A stretch of DNA of 64,000 nucleotides from Lewinellaceae bacterium (GTDB lineage: Bacteria; Bacteroidota; Bacteroidia; Chitinophagales; Saprospiraceae): positions 799,531 to 863,530 of the forward strand of contig JACJYI010000003.1 of NCBI GenBank assembly GCA_020636225.1. The letters run 5' to 3'. The position numbers and the translations under genes are program-made. The notes under the pieces were generated by a model, which saw nothing but the letters and a program-made list of their open reading frames with translations, did not search any database and was not told where the DNA came from. Positions 8,762-17,645 of the stretch are shown here, piece after piece; positions within the stretch are counted from its first letter, which is position 1; every line of letters starts with the position of its first letter.

Positions 8762-10486
8762 TTACTTCGGACGAGGCACTGACCGGTCATAAACAACCTT
8801 GCCACCGATGATGGTCTGGAGCACCTTTGTACCGGGTATTTCCTCCAGGCTACAGGTGAGCAGGTCTTTATCCAGAATAATAAAATCAGCCCACTTGCCG
8901 GGAGACAGGGTGCCCAGGTCTTTTTCCTGGAATGCCGCATAGGCATTGGCCAGGGTATAGGTATGAATGGCTTCCTGGCGAGTCAGTACCTGTTCGGGAA
9001 AGAAAGGCTCTCCATTGTCCAGTCGACGCCTGGTGACCGCGGCATACAGGTTGCGCATGGGGTCCAGCGATTCGACAGGAGCATCCGTACCGTTGGTCAA
9101 GCGTGCCCCGCTGTCGATCAGTGACCGCCAGACATAGGCACCCTGGCGGGCCCTGTCTTCACCCAGCCGCTTGACCACGAATGGCGCATCGGATATACAA
9201 TGGATCGCCTGCATGGAAGGAATCACTCCCAGCTCAGCGAAACGGGGGATGTCGGCAGTGTCCAGATGCTGGGCATGTTCGATCCGCCAGCGATGGTCGG
9301 GAGCATGTCCATTCCGATGGAAGAGGGAGTCACACATATCCAGAAATTCTCGGTTGGCCCGGTCTCCGATCGCATGGGCACAAAGCTGAAGATCGTGATC
9401 TTTGGCGACCTGGGCCATCCATACGACCGTGTCGGTTTGGGTGACCGGTTGACCGGAATAGTCCGGTTCATCCGCATACGGCTCCAGCAGCCACGCACCG
9501 TGGGAGCCCAGGGCGCCATCCATGTAAATCTTGATGGCCCTGACTGTCAGGTGATCATCCCCATAGCTGATCCATGGCAGACCCCGGATATCCCGTTCCA
9601 GGCGGGAAGGAGGAGTCAGCAACATGGCCCAAACCCGGATCGCCAATTCATCCTCCGTGGTCATCTTCTTGAGGTAGTCCAGGGTAGCACGTGAGCTGCC
9701 GGCATCCTGAAAGGAGGTGATCCCTCTGGAAAGACATTCCTGCTCGGCGAGCTGGATGGCAGATCGGAGATGGGCTTCCTTTTCATTTTCTGATTGTTTT
9801 TCCCTGATGCTCATCACCATCCTGTTGATGGGGTCCATGGCATTTTCTTCCAGAACACCGGTTGGCTGGCCGTTGGCATCCCGGATGATCCGCCCGCCTT
9901 CGGGATCAGGCGTTTCCCGAGTGATGCCAGCCATCTCCAGAGCACGGGCATTGACGATCATGGCATGGCCGGAAGCATGGTCCAGGATCACCGGAAGGTC
10001 GGGGAAGCGCTCATTGAGCGCGCGGTTGGTCGGGTACCCCTGGTCCAGGTCAGCAGGAGGCGTTGCCCATTTCTCCTGATGCCAGCCCCGACCGGTGATC
10101 AGGGTTGCAGCGGGAAACCGATCCACAAATTCGGCTACCTGGTCAAGTACCTCGGACCAGCTGCGGGTATCCAGCAACTGGACCTGTTGCTGCATTTCCC
10201 CCACACCAACCAGGTGAGCATGGCCGTCGATAAAACCGGGCATGACGAACCGGCCCTGGAGGTTGACCAGTTTTGTGGAGGGTTCGGCCAGCACCAGGAT
10301 CTCTTCGTCACCCCCTATGGCAATGATGCGTCCATCTTCGATGGCCATCGCCTGGGCGCCCGGTTGCAGCGGATCGACCGTATAGATGTTCCCGTTGTAA
10401 TAAATGGCATCGGGTCCCTGGTCAGCCGGTGACCAGCAGGACAGCATGGAGAACACCAGAAGGGCTGCGAGTATGCGGGGAGTCAT
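8762..10486 (-). CDS. Amidohydrolase-3-family lipoprotein (YtcJ-like)
   Basis: About 574 residues from the ATG at 10486. This start gives a lipoprotein signal (LAALLVFSMLSC, with the lipobox Cys about residue 18), whereas the longer frame to 10678 overlaps the neighbouring regulator gene. The amidohydrolase fold is clear: NGNIYTVDP, FVMPGFIDGHAHLVGVGE with the HxH metal ligands, LCAHAIGDRANREFLDMC, WRIEHAQHL, LTNGTDAPVESLDPMRNLYA and a C-terminal KWADFIILDKDLL. This subfamily hydrolyses amide or imine bonds of small molecules; the substrate is unknown. Membrane anchoring suggests it works in the periplasm. The intergenic stretch upstream has TACCTTAG, one base off the Bacteroidota -7 element. 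Confidence 0.85.
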   Translation of the reverse strand: MTPRILAALLVFSMLSCWSPADQGPDAIYYNGNIYTVDPLQPGAQAMAIEDGRIIAIGGDEEILVLAEPSTKLVNLQGRFVMPGFIDGHAHLVGVGEMQQQVQLLDTRSWSEVLDQVAEFVDRFPAATLITGRGWHQEKWATPPADLDQGYPTNRALNERFPDLPVILDHASGHAMIVNARALEMAGITRETPDPEGGRIIRDANGQPTGVLEENAMDPINRMVMSIREKQSENEKEAHLRSAIQLAEQECLSRGITSFQDAGSSRATLDYLKKMTTEDELAIRVWAMLLTPPSRLERDIRGLPWISYGDDHLTVRAIKIYMDGALGSHGAWLLEPYADEPDYSGQPVTQTDTVVWMAQVAKDHDLQLCAHAIGDRANREFLDMCDSLFHRNGHAPDHRWRIEHAQHLDTADIPRFAELGVIPSMQAIHCISDAPFVVKRLGEDRARQGAYVWRSLIDSGARLTNGTDAPVESLDPMRNLYAAVTRRRLDNGEPFFPEQVLTRQEAIHTYTLANAYAAFQEKDLGTLSPGKWADFIILDKDLLTCSLEEIPGTKVLQTIIGGKVVYDRSVPRPK

Positions 10487-10529
10487 AAAGCATTGATTCA
10501 CCGCTAAGGTAATGAATTGGACAGAGGGC

Positions 10530-12479
10530 TTATCGGACCAGGGAGGCCAGGCGGAATACCTTGTGCTTGAGTTCCTCCGGTTTGAACGGTTTGGCCAGAT
10601 AATCGCTGAATCCGGCCCGAAGACATTTTTCTGCTTCCTGCTCGGAAGCATAGGCGGAAAGGGCGATGATGGGTACATTGGATAACTCCCGGATTTTTTT
10701 TCCGGCGATCAGGCCGTTCATGACGGGCATCTGGATATCCATGAGGACCAGATCGTATTCATGGGCCTGGAATTTTTCCACGGCAACCAGGCCATTTTCG
10801 GCAATATCCACTGTCAGGTCTGGCGACCAGGTCTGCAGGACATTTTTCGTGGCGATCTGATTGAGAAAATGATCTTCGACCAGGAGGATACGAAGTGGTT
10901 CGATCCAATCCTGAATGGGAGCCGGAACATCAGTGACGACAGCGAGCTTCATGGGCAGGGAGATCACCATTTTCAGAGCGAGATGCTGGCCGTCAGGCAT
11001 TTGCAGGGTGCCACTCATGGAGCGGATCATCTTGTCCAGCGTGTAGAGGTTGATCCGGGCGAGATGCTCCTGCTCGGGAGTATCCTGGTCCGTGCCGTTC
11101 AGAAGGGATTCATTGCGCCAGTCCTGAAGCTGGACAGCTGTGCTGGAGGCAAGTGGATCCCGGCATTGGATGACCAGGTTGAACCAGTCCGGATCGGTTG
11201 TCTCCGCCTTGACCCGAACGGCCACTTTCCGGGGCTCCGGATTGAGCAGCGTGAACAGGTCGAACAGATTGTAAAAGACCTGAATGAGCTTGTTCTGATC
11301 ACCCTGGACCTCGTGGGGAAGAAGCTGGTCGGTCTTGATATCCATCCAGACCGACTGCCGGCTCTTACCAAAGTCCAGCATTTTGCTCACCAGGTCCAAG
11401 GACTGCCGCAAATCGAATGTTTTGATCTGCTGATGAGGTTGTTCTTCCGCGGCCAGGGAAAACGTGATCAATTGGTTGATATGCTGCTGGAGCTCATCCA
11501 CGGAGAACTTCAGGCCATTGAACGCTTCCTTGAACTGGACCTTGAACGGGCTTTCTTCCAGGAGGTAAAGGAAGTTGACAATGGAGTACAGGGGTGTCCG
11601 GATGTGGAAGGAAATGTCTTGAAGGACCTGGTCGCGCAGGTTGATCAGCGTTCTGGAGTATTGTTGTTCCCTCCGCAACTGGATGATCTCGGCTTCTTCG
11701 ATCACCTCATTGAGTGTACCCAGGGCAATGACCTGTTGGGCACTTTCGTCAATCTGGAGCCTTGCCGTCAATTCAAAATGGACGATCCGGGTACCGTTTT
11801 GGACCATTCTCAGCCGGCACGACTGTGGGGTATTGGATTGGATCAGGGAGCTAAAAAAGTCCAGGGCCTTCTCCTTGTCGGCAGGATGCACGAGGTCAAG
11901 AAGAAGATCCTTCTTGATCGTTGAATCCGAGGGATTCAGGCCGAGAAGGGTAAAGAAGTTGGGGCTTCCACTGATTTCCTGGTTCAGGATATTCATTTCC
12001 CATGAGCCGAATCCGCCGACAGCCTGGACGTCGCGAAGTTTGCGCTCTTTCTGCTGCAGGGTTTGATTCTCCTGGTCGAGTTGGGTGATCAGTTCATGTC
12101 GCTGGGTGGCGAAATAGATGGCGCGCTGGAGGTGGCGGGGATCTGCCTGACCTTTGATGAGGTAGTCTTGCGCTCCGGCACGGATGGCTTGAATACCGAT
12201 GATCTCATTGTTTTGCTGGGTATGGATCACCAGAGGAAGGTGGGGCAGCTTTTCGCGGCAGCGTTGGAAGGTCTTGTATCCGCTGCTTTCCAGCAGGTTG
12301 AGTTCCAGGACGATCACATCCAGTGTGCGACGGGATGCCAACCGGAAGGCTTCATACAGGGAGTCGGCAGGATAGATCTTGAACTGGTCGTTTCCCCGGG
12401 TAAGCAGACCAATGGTCTTGTCGGCTTCTTCGGGAGTCGCTTCGATCAGGAGGATGGAAATGGCCTTCTTCGCTATCAT
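10530..12479 (-). CDS. Hybrid regulator: receiver - PAS - degenerate histidine kinase - receiver
   Basis: 649 residues. Order: receiver 1 (about 1-125), PAS-like domain (about 150-260), kinase-like core (about 280-510), receiver 2 (about 528-649). Receiver 2 has an intact phosphorylation site (E535, D536; D581 in LMDIQMPVMNG; K630). Receiver 1 has Glu59 (VIVLELNL) where the phospho-accepting Asp normally sits, with Lys109 conserved. In the kinase core the H-box reads SFHIRTPL: the canonical His position is Phe291 and the His is shifted by one. The ATP-binding N-box keeps only one Asn (VFYNLFDLFTLL), and no D-x-G-x-G motif is seen. It therefore looks like a pseudo-kinase scaffold. No partner kinase gene is adjacent; the divergent neighbour is a polyprenyl synthase. 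Confidence 0.82.
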   Translation of the reverse strand: MIAKKAISILLIEATPEEADKTIGLLTRGNDQFKIYPADSLYEAFRLASRRTLDVIVLELNLLESSGYKTFQRCREKLPHLPLVIHTQQNNEIIGIQAIRAGAQDYLIKGQADPRHLQRAIYFATQRHELITQLDQENQTLQQKERKLRDVQAVGGFGSWEMNILNQEISGSPNFFTLLGLNPSDSTIKKDLLLDLVHPADKEKALDFFSSLIQSNTPQSCRLRMVQNGTRIVHFELTARLQIDESAQQVIALGTLNEVIEEAEIIQLRREQQYSRTLINLRDQVLQDISFHIRTPLYSIVNFLYLLEESPFKVQFKEAFNGLKFSVDELQQHINQLITFSLAAEEQPHQQIKTFDLRQSLDLVSKMLDFGKSRQSVWMDIKTDQLLPHEVQGDQNKLIQVFYNLFDLFTLLNPEPRKVAVRVKAETTDPDWFNLVIQCRDPLASSTAVQLQDWRNESLLNGTDQDTPEQEHLARINLYTLDKMIRSMSGTLQMPDGQHLALKMVISLPMKLAVVTDVPAPIQDWIEPLRILLVEDHFLNQIATKNVLQTWSPDLTVDIAENGLVAVEKFQAHEYDLVLMDIQMPVMNGLIAGKKIRELSNVPIIALSAYASEQEAEKCLRAGFSDYLAKPFKPEELKHKVFRLASLVR

Positions 12480-12494
12480 ATGCAGGAAACCCGC

Positions 12495-12514
12495 CAGGAC
12501 ATGGTGATGTCCTG
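12495..12514. promoter_or_regulatory. Perfect inverted repeat between divergent genes
   Basis: CAGGACAT-GGTG-ATGTCCTG, an 8-bp perfect inverted repeat with a 4-base spacer, lies in the 72-bp gap between the divergent hybrid-regulator gene and the polyprenyl synthase gene. It could be an operator for a dimeric regulator or a short hairpin in the leader of the minus-strand gene. No T-tract follows, so it is not a terminator. Confidence 0.4.
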
Positions 12515-12551
12515 CCGAACGAGTGTATTTTTACCGGATATCCTGATCATC

Positions 12552-13535
12552 ATGCAAACATTGAGCCAATTACGGGAGGAATTCGAGACCAGGGTCAGAG
12601 CATATTGCCCGCCCCGGGAACCGAGGGGACTATACGACCCGGTGACCTATATCCTGCAGTTGGGCGGAAAACGGGTTCGGCCCCTCCTCTGTGCTTGCGG
12701 ATATCTCTTCGGGGCGGAGGACATGCGGGAGGAGGCCTGGCTGGGAGCATTGGCCGTAGAGGTCTTTCACAACTTTTCGCTGCTGCATGACGACATCATG
12801 GATGAAGCCCCGTTGCGCAGGGGATTTGCGACTGTGCATCAGAAATGGAACATCCCGACAGCCATCCTGTCCGGCGATGTGATGTTGATCCAGGTCTACC
12901 ATCTCCTGGCCCGGGCCGGGGCAACCCGAGATCTTCCACATATCATGGATCGCTTTCACGAAACGGCCGTCGGTGTCTGTGAAGGGCAGCAGCTGGACAT
13001 GGATTTCGAACGAACGGACCAGGTTGGCTGGACCGCATATCTGGACATGATCCGCGGCAAGACCGCCGTCCTGCTGGGCGGATCGCTGGAGCTTGGGGCC
13101 CTGTTGGCCGGATGGCCGCATGACGACGCCCTGACCTTGTACCGGATCGGGGAACAATTGGGGATGTCCTTCCAGTTGAAGGACGATTGGCTGGATGTGT
13201 TCGGGGAACCGGGCAAGACCGGAAAGCGTCAGGGAGGGGATATTCTGCGAGGGAAGAAGACCGCCCTGGTGCATGTGGCCATGGAGGGTGCCGGGTCGTC
13301 GGATCGCGTATTCCTGGCCGACTGGTATCATCCCGATCATTCCTTGCGGAAGGAACAGGATATCGAGCGGATCATCGCCATATTTGACCGGACCGGGGCA
13401 GGAGGAACGGTACTCGCCAGGGCCTCTGCCTACGAGGAGGAGGCCATGCGTCTGTTGGCCGGTATCGAGTCCCGGGGTCCTGGAAAGGCGTGTTTGCAGC
13501 AGATGATCCGCGAACTTCAGGGGCGGGATGGGTGA
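12552..13535 (+). CDS. Polyprenyl diphosphate synthase (GGPP/FPP synthase type)
   Basis: 327 residues from the ATG at 12552; the longer open frame starting at 12063 is antisense to the regulator gene and is rejected. Both aspartate-rich motifs are present: DDIMD at residues 80-84 (first motif, no two-residue insertion) and DDWLD at 211-215 (second motif), plus GGKRVRPLL and the RGKTAVLLGGSLELGA helix. The enzyme condenses isopentenyl diphosphate units onto an allylic diphosphate. An aromatic residue (Phe75) five positions before the first motif and the lack of an insertion suggest a short product, perhaps GGPP; chain length is inference. Its 3' end overlaps the convergent GNAT gene by 19 bases. 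Confidence 0.88.
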   Translation: MQTLSQLREEFETRVRAYCPPREPRGLYDPVTYILQLGGKRVRPLLCACGYLFGAEDMREEAWLGALAVEVFHNFSLLHDDIMDEAPLRRGFATVHQKWNIPTAILSGDVMLIQVYHLLARAGATRDLPHIMDRFHETAVGVCEGQQLDMDFERTDQVGWTAYLDMIRGKTAVLLGGSLELGALLAGWPHDDALTLYRIGEQLGMSFQLKDDWLDVFGEPGKTGKRQGGDILRGKKTALVHVAMEGAGSSDRVFLADWYHPDHSLRKEQDIERIIAIFDRTGAGGTVLARASAYEEEAMRLLAGIESRGPGKACLQQMIRELQGRDG

Positions 13536-14005
13536 GGATCCTGAGACAGTTCCGGGAGATGGATCTTTCCATTCCACCAATCCACATCGATGTGGGCGTC
13601 CCAACGGGCATAGAAGGCCAGAGCGGGTTCATTCCAGGACAGCACCTGCCATTTGACCAGATTGGCCTTCCGTTCTTTCGCATGATCGATGACGGCCTGG
13701 AAGAGCCGGGTGCCGACCCCTTTGTGCCGCCAGGATTCCGTGACGATGAGGTCCTCGAGGTAGATCATCCGGCCCTTCCAGGTGGAATAGGCCGGATAGA
13801 AGATCGCAGCGCCGACCAGTTTGCCCTGGTGATCGGCCACGATCGCCTGAAACCAGTTGTCCCGGAGATCCCTGAGGTAGTGATCTGGCGTGGTCTTGAC
13901 CGCCTCGGGTTCGCGTTCATATACAGCCAGTTCGATGACCAGAGAGAGGATATCCGGCATATCGTCGTCCGTGGCGGGGCGGATGATCGGGGTAGTTTGG
14001 ACCAT
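13517..14005 (-). CDS. GNAT acetyltransferase, spermidine/diamine N-acetyltransferase-like
   Basis: 162 residues from the ATG at 14005; an ATG further upstream adds only a His-rich tail. Features in order: IRPATDDDMPDILSLVIELA, the YEREPEAVKTT segment, MIYLEDLIVTESWRHKGVGTRLF (strand beta4 and the acetyl-CoA pyrophosphate loop R-x-K-G-V-G) and WQVLSWNEPALAFYARWDAH. The Y-E-x-x-P...V pattern and WNEPA...FY are characteristic of the SSAT/diamine acetyltransferase branch. It would transfer acetyl groups from acetyl-CoA to a small amine; the true substrate is unknown. Confidence 0.8.
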   Translation of the reverse strand: MVQTTPIIRPATDDDMPDILSLVIELAVYEREPEAVKTTPDHYLRDLRDNWFQAIVADHQGKLVGAAIFYPAYSTWKGRMIYLEDLIVTESWRHKGVGTRLFQAVIDHAKERKANLVKWQVLSWNEPALAFYARWDAHIDVDWWNGKIHLPELSQDPHPSRP

Positions 14006-14098
14006 GCCGGAAAGATACCACATGGGGCCATGATGGTGGGACATCTCGTGTGTCGCTGAAAAAGGCTGGGCTTCCAGCAGGAAATTTTTTAATAAGCG

Positions 14099-14129
14099 TT
14101 TGTTTTCCTACCGAATACTCCTATCTTTG
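14099..14129 (+). promoter_or_regulatory. Promoter of the ribosomal protein operon
   Basis: TTTG at 14099-14102 and TATCTTTG at 14122-14129 are separated by exactly 19 bases, a perfect match to the Bacteroidota primary sigma consensus TTTG-N19-TAnnTTTG. The expected transcription start near 14136 leaves a leader of about 90 nt before rpsL. No Shine-Dalgarno sequence is obvious, as usual in this phylum. Confidence 0.9.
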
Positions 14130-14224
14130 CATTCGCTTTTTGAAAAAGAAGTGGCGTTTTTCGTTAAAACCTGTTCAAAATCAATCGGTTTGATGGATCG
14201 TCACCAGATTTAAACGGTAACTGC

Positions 14225-14599
14225 ATGCCAACCATTAATCAGCTGGTCCGGAAGGGCCGCCTCAAGATTGAAACGAAGAGCAAGGCGAAGGCTCTGGAAT
14301 CCTGTCCGCAAAAGCGGGGAGTATGTACCAGGGTGTATACCACGACTCCGAAGAAGCCGAACTCCGCATTGCGGAAAGTGGCCAAGGTTCGACTGACCAA
14401 CGGTTATGAGGTGATCGCCTACATTCCGGGTGAAGGCCACAACCTTCAGGAGCACTCCATCGTATTGTTGCGGGGAGGTCGTGTGAAGGATTTGCCTGGT
14501 GTGCGTTACACGATTGTACGCGGAGCCCTGGATACGGCCGGTGTGAACAACCGGAAGCAGAGCCGCTCACGCTACGGAACGAAACGTCCTAAGAAATAG
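14225..14599 (+). CDS. rpsL: 30S ribosomal protein S12
   Basis: 124 residues, first gene of the operon. It has the S12 decoding-loop signatures TTPKKPNSALRKVAKVRLTN and GGRVKDLPGVRYTIVRG. The two lysines at which streptomycin resistance mutations occur in other bacteria are wild type, and the Asp of VKDLPG is the residue methylthiolated by RimO where that enzyme exists. S12 sits at the interface of the 30S decoding centre. The basic tail (RSRYGTKRPKK) is normal. Confidence 0.98.
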   Translation: MPTINQLVRKGRLKIETKSKAKALESCPQKRGVCTRVYTTTPKKPNSALRKVAKVRLTNGYEVIAYIPGEGHNLQEHSIVLLRGGRVKDLPGVRYTIVRGALDTAGVNNRKQSRSRYGTKRPKK

Positions 14600-14617
14600 A
14601 TCTGAGCCCCATAGGAA

Positions 14618-15085
14618 ATGAGAAAAAGGAAACCAAAAGTCAGAGTAACTCCAGGAGATCCCCGTTTCGGTGATGAGATGGTGACCATGTTTGTCAATAA
14701 CATGATGTTGTCTGGTAAGAAGTCAACGGCACTTCGGGTCTTTTATGATGCGATGGACATTGTGGCCACAAAGACGGAGGAGAATCCCCATGAGGTTTGG
14801 AAGAAGGCCTTGAATAATGTGATGCCTCAGGTCGAGGTGCGGAGTAAGCGGATCGGAGGTGCCACGTTCCAGATCCCCATCGAGGTGCGTGCCAAGCGCA
14901 AGATCTCGATCGGGATGAAGTGGATGATCAACTTTTCCCGTGCCCGGAGTGGCAAAGGTTACGCTGAAAAGCTTTCCGCGGAGATCATCGCCGCCAGCAA
15001 GAATGAAGGTGCTGCTGTCAAGCGGAAGGAAGATACACACCGGATGGCAGAAGCCAACCGGGCATTTGCTCATTTCCGTTCCTAA
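14618..15085 (+). CDS. rpsG: 30S ribosomal protein S7
   Basis: 155 residues, normal length. Recognisable S7 sequence includes MVTMFVNNMMLSGKKSTALR, NVMPQVEVRSKRIGGATFQIP and the C-terminal KKEDTHRMAEANRAFAH-like helix (here KREDTHRMAEANRAF with one substitution). S7 nucleates assembly of the 30S head by binding the 3' major domain of 16S rRNA. It lies 18 bases after rpsL and 42 bases before fusA. Confidence 0.98.
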   Translation: MRKRKPKVRVTPGDPRFGDEMVTMFVNNMMLSGKKSTALRVFYDAMDIVATKTEENPHEVWKKALNNVMPQVEVRSKRIGGATFQIPIEVRAKRKISIGMKWMINFSRARSGKGYAEKLSAEIIAASKNEGAAVKRKEDTHRMAEANRAFAHFRS

Positions 15086-15127
15086 GCTCTACCCAGAACA
15101 TATTCCCTGAACGATCAATTCACCGTC

Positions 15128-17263
15128 ATGTCCAAAAAGGATCTCACATTCACCAGAAACATCGGTATCGCCGCGCACATTGATGCCGGAAAGACGACGA
15201 CCACGGAGCGTATCCTCTACTATACGGGGATCAGCCACAAGATCGGAGAGGTGCACGATGGAGCTGCTACCATGGACTGGATGGAGCAGGAGCAGGAGCG
15301 TGGCATCACCATTACTTCCGCTGCTACACGGACCAATTGGGTCTATCGCGGTCAGAATTACCCTGTCAATATTATCGATACTCCGGGTCACGTCGACTTT
15401 ACCGTTGAGGTGGAGCGTTCATTGCGTGTACTGGATGGTGTTGTCGCCCTGTTCTGCGCAGTTTCCGGAGTGGAGCCCCAGTCTGAAACCGTCTGGCGTC
15501 AGGCTGACCGCTACAGGGTTCCCCGTCTGGGTTTCGTGAACAAGATGGACCGTTCCGGTGCCGACTTCTTTGAAGTTGTCCGCCAGGTGCGTGATATGCT
15601 GGGTGCCAACCCGGTTCCCCTTCAGGTTCCCATCGGCGCTGAGGATTCATTCAAGGGCGTTGTCGATCTGATCCTGAACAAAGCGATCGTATGGAATGAA
15701 GCCGATATGGGGATGACCTATGAGGAAATTCCGATTCCTGCCGATCTGGTGGATACGGTCAAGGAATATCGTGAAAAGCTGATCGAACAGGTCGCCGAGT
15801 ATGACGACCATCTGATGGAGAAGTTTTTCGAGGATCCGAATTCCATTGAGGAGGATGAGATCCGTCGTGCGATTCGTGCTGCCACGATCGACATGAAGAT
15901 CATCCCGATGATGTGCGGATCTGCCTTCAAGAATAAAGGTGTCCAGGCTGTACTGGATGGCGTTTGTCAGTATTTGCCATCTCCTCTGGATGTCGATGCT
16001 GTGATCGGTACCAATCCGGATACGGATGAAGAGATTTCACGGAAGCCGGATCCGGCAGAGCCGTTCGCTGCGCTGGCCTTCAAGATCATGACGGACCCGT
16101 TTGTCGGACGTCTGGCCTATTTCCGTGTCTATTCGGGCACGCTGCCTGCCGGCTCCTACGTGCTGAACACGCGTTCGGGCAATAAGGAGCGGATTTCCCG
16201 CCTGTACCAGATGCACTCCAACAAGCAGAACCCGATCGACATGGTCGAAGCAGGAGATATTGCTGCGGCCGTTGGTATCAAGGATCTGAAGACGGGAGAT
16301 ACCCTTTGCGACGTCGATCATCCGATCGTCCTGGAATCCATGACCTTCCCTGAGCCTGTGATCGGTCTGGCCATTGAGCCGAAGACACAGAAGGACCTGG
16401 AGAAGCTGGGTATGGCCCTGGCCAAGCTGGCTGAAGAGGATCCGACCTTCCGGGTGAGCTATGATGAAGAGACGAACCAGACTGTTGTCAGTGGGATGGG
16501 TGAACTTCACCTGGAGATCATTGTCGACCGTCTTCGTCGCGAGTTCAAGGTAGAGGTGAACCAGGGCGCGCCCCAGGTGAACTATAAGGAAGCATTGACT
16601 GCCACGGTCAGCCATCGTGAGCGCTTGAAGAAGCAGACGGGTGGTAGTGGTTTGTTTGCCGACATCGAATTCGAACTGGGACCTGCTGATGCCGAGTTCC
16701 TGGAGTCGGATGAATTCAAGAGCGGCAAGACGCGGATGCAGTTTGTGAACGCGATTGTCGGAGGTAGTATTCCCAAGGAATTGATCCCACCTGCTGTGAA
16801 AGGATTCGAGTCCATGATGGACAATGGTATCCTGGCCGGTTACGGCATGGACAGCATGAAGGTGCGGATATTCGACGGATCCACCCACACGGTGGACTCC
16901 AAGCCGGTCGCTTTTGAGTTGTGTGCCAAGGAAGGTTTCCGTGCTGCAGCACCCAAGTGCAAGCCGGTTCTTCTGGAGCCGATCATGAAGCTTGAGGTGA
17001 CCACTCCCGAGGAATACACCGGTAATGTCATTGGTGACCTGAACCGCCGTCGCGGTCTCATCAAGGGACAGGATACGAAGAACAACGCGGTATTGGTGAA
17101 AGCCGATGTGCCGCTGTCTGAAATGTTTGGCTATGTCACCCAGTTGCGGACGATCACATCCGGCCGTGCGAGTTCCACCATGGAATTCAGCCACTATGCG
17201 CCGGCACCAAGCGGCGTTGCCGATGCGGTGATCGAGAAGTCAAAAGGTGCCGTCAAGGTATAA
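15128..17263 (+). CDS. fusA: Elongation factor G
   Basis: 711 residues, five-domain EF-G. GTP-binding motifs are intact: AHIDAGKTTTTERILYYTG (P-loop), RGITITSAA (switch I), DTPGHVDF (switch II) and NKMDRSGADF (NKxD). The domain IV/V region (VDSKPVAFELCAKEGFR, YVTQLRTITSGRASSTMEF) is complete. EF-G drives translocation and, with RRF, ribosome recycling. The usual tuf gene does not follow it; rpsJ does, so str and S10 clusters are fused here. Confidence 0.98.
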   Translation: MSKKDLTFTRNIGIAAHIDAGKTTTTERILYYTGISHKIGEVHDGAATMDWMEQEQERGITITSAATRTNWVYRGQNYPVNIIDTPGHVDFTVEVERSLRVLDGVVALFCAVSGVEPQSETVWRQADRYRVPRLGFVNKMDRSGADFFEVVRQVRDMLGANPVPLQVPIGAEDSFKGVVDLILNKAIVWNEADMGMTYEEIPIPADLVDTVKEYREKLIEQVAEYDDHLMEKFFEDPNSIEEDEIRRAIRAATIDMKIIPMMCGSAFKNKGVQAVLDGVCQYLPSPLDVDAVIGTNPDTDEEISRKPDPAEPFAALAFKIMTDPFVGRLAYFRVYSGTLPAGSYVLNTRSGNKERISRLYQMHSNKQNPIDMVEAGDIAAAVGIKDLKTGDTLCDVDHPIVLESMTFPEPVIGLAIEPKTQKDLEKLGMALAKLAEEDPTFRVSYDEETNQTVVSGMGELHLEIIVDRLRREFKVEVNQGAPQVNYKEALTATVSHRERLKKQTGGSGLFADIEFELGPADAEFLESDEFKSGKTRMQFVNAIVGGSIPKELIPPAVKGFESMMDNGILAGYGMDSMKVRIFDGSTHTVDSKPVAFELCAKEGFRAAAPKCKPVLLEPIMKLEVTTPEEYTGNVIGDLNRRRGLIKGQDTKNNAVLVKADVPLSEMFGYVTQLRTITSGRASSTMEFSHYAPAPSGVADAVIEKSKGAVKV

Positions 17264-17307
17264 TCAGAAGCAAAAGAGCTTTCTACTATCATTTATTTGA
17301 AAGGGTC

Positions 17308-17616
17308 ATGAATCAAAAGATCAGAATCAAGTTACGTTCTTACGATCACAATCTGGTCGACAAGTCGACAGAGAAGATCGTCAAGACGGTACGTAACTCC
17401 GGTGCCGTTGTCAGCGGCCCGATTCCGCTGCCCACTGAGAAAGAAATTTTCACGGTCCTGCGGTCCCCGCACGTGAATAAGAAATCTCGTGAGCAGTTCC
17501 AGTTGCGTACCCACAAACGCCTGATTGAAATCTACACGCCCACGCCCAGGACCGTCGACGCTTTGTCCAAGTTGGAACTGCCCAGTGGAGTGGATATTCA
17601 GGTAAAACTCACCTGA
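17308..17616 (+). CDS. rpsJ: 30S ribosomal protein S10
   Basis: 102 residues with standard S10 motifs: IRIKLRSYDHNLVDKSTEKI, GPIPLPTEKEIFTVLRSPHVNKKSREQF cut by normal spacing, and HKRLIEIYTPTPRTVDALSKL. S10 is part of the 30S head and also the NusE transcription factor. It is followed by an unusually long 119-base structured gap before rplC. Confidence 0.97.
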   Translation: MNQKIRIKLRSYDHNLVDKSTEKIVKTVRNSGAVVSGPIPLPTEKEIFTVLRSPHVNKKSREQFQLRTHKRLIEIYTPTPRTVDALSKLELPSGVDIQVKLT

Positions 17617-17617
17617 T

Positions 17618-17645
17618 CCTGTCGGCTTCGGCCGTACTGGACAGG
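17618..17645 (+). promoter_or_regulatory. Nested hairpin in the rpsJ-rplC gap
   Basis: Directly after the rpsJ stop, CCTGTC (17618-17623) can pair with GACAGG (17640-17645), enclosing a GGC-TTCG-GCC tetraloop hairpin (17624-17633). There is no T-run, so it is not a simple terminator. The gap of 119 bases is several times longer than most gaps in the operon, so an mRNA processing or regulatory (autogenous) site is possible. This is inference. Confidence 0.4.

Noticed and set aside
12063..12551. Upstream extension of the polyprenyl synthase open frame
   Set aside because: It lies antisense to the hybrid-regulator gene; the family N-terminus starts at the ATG at 12552.
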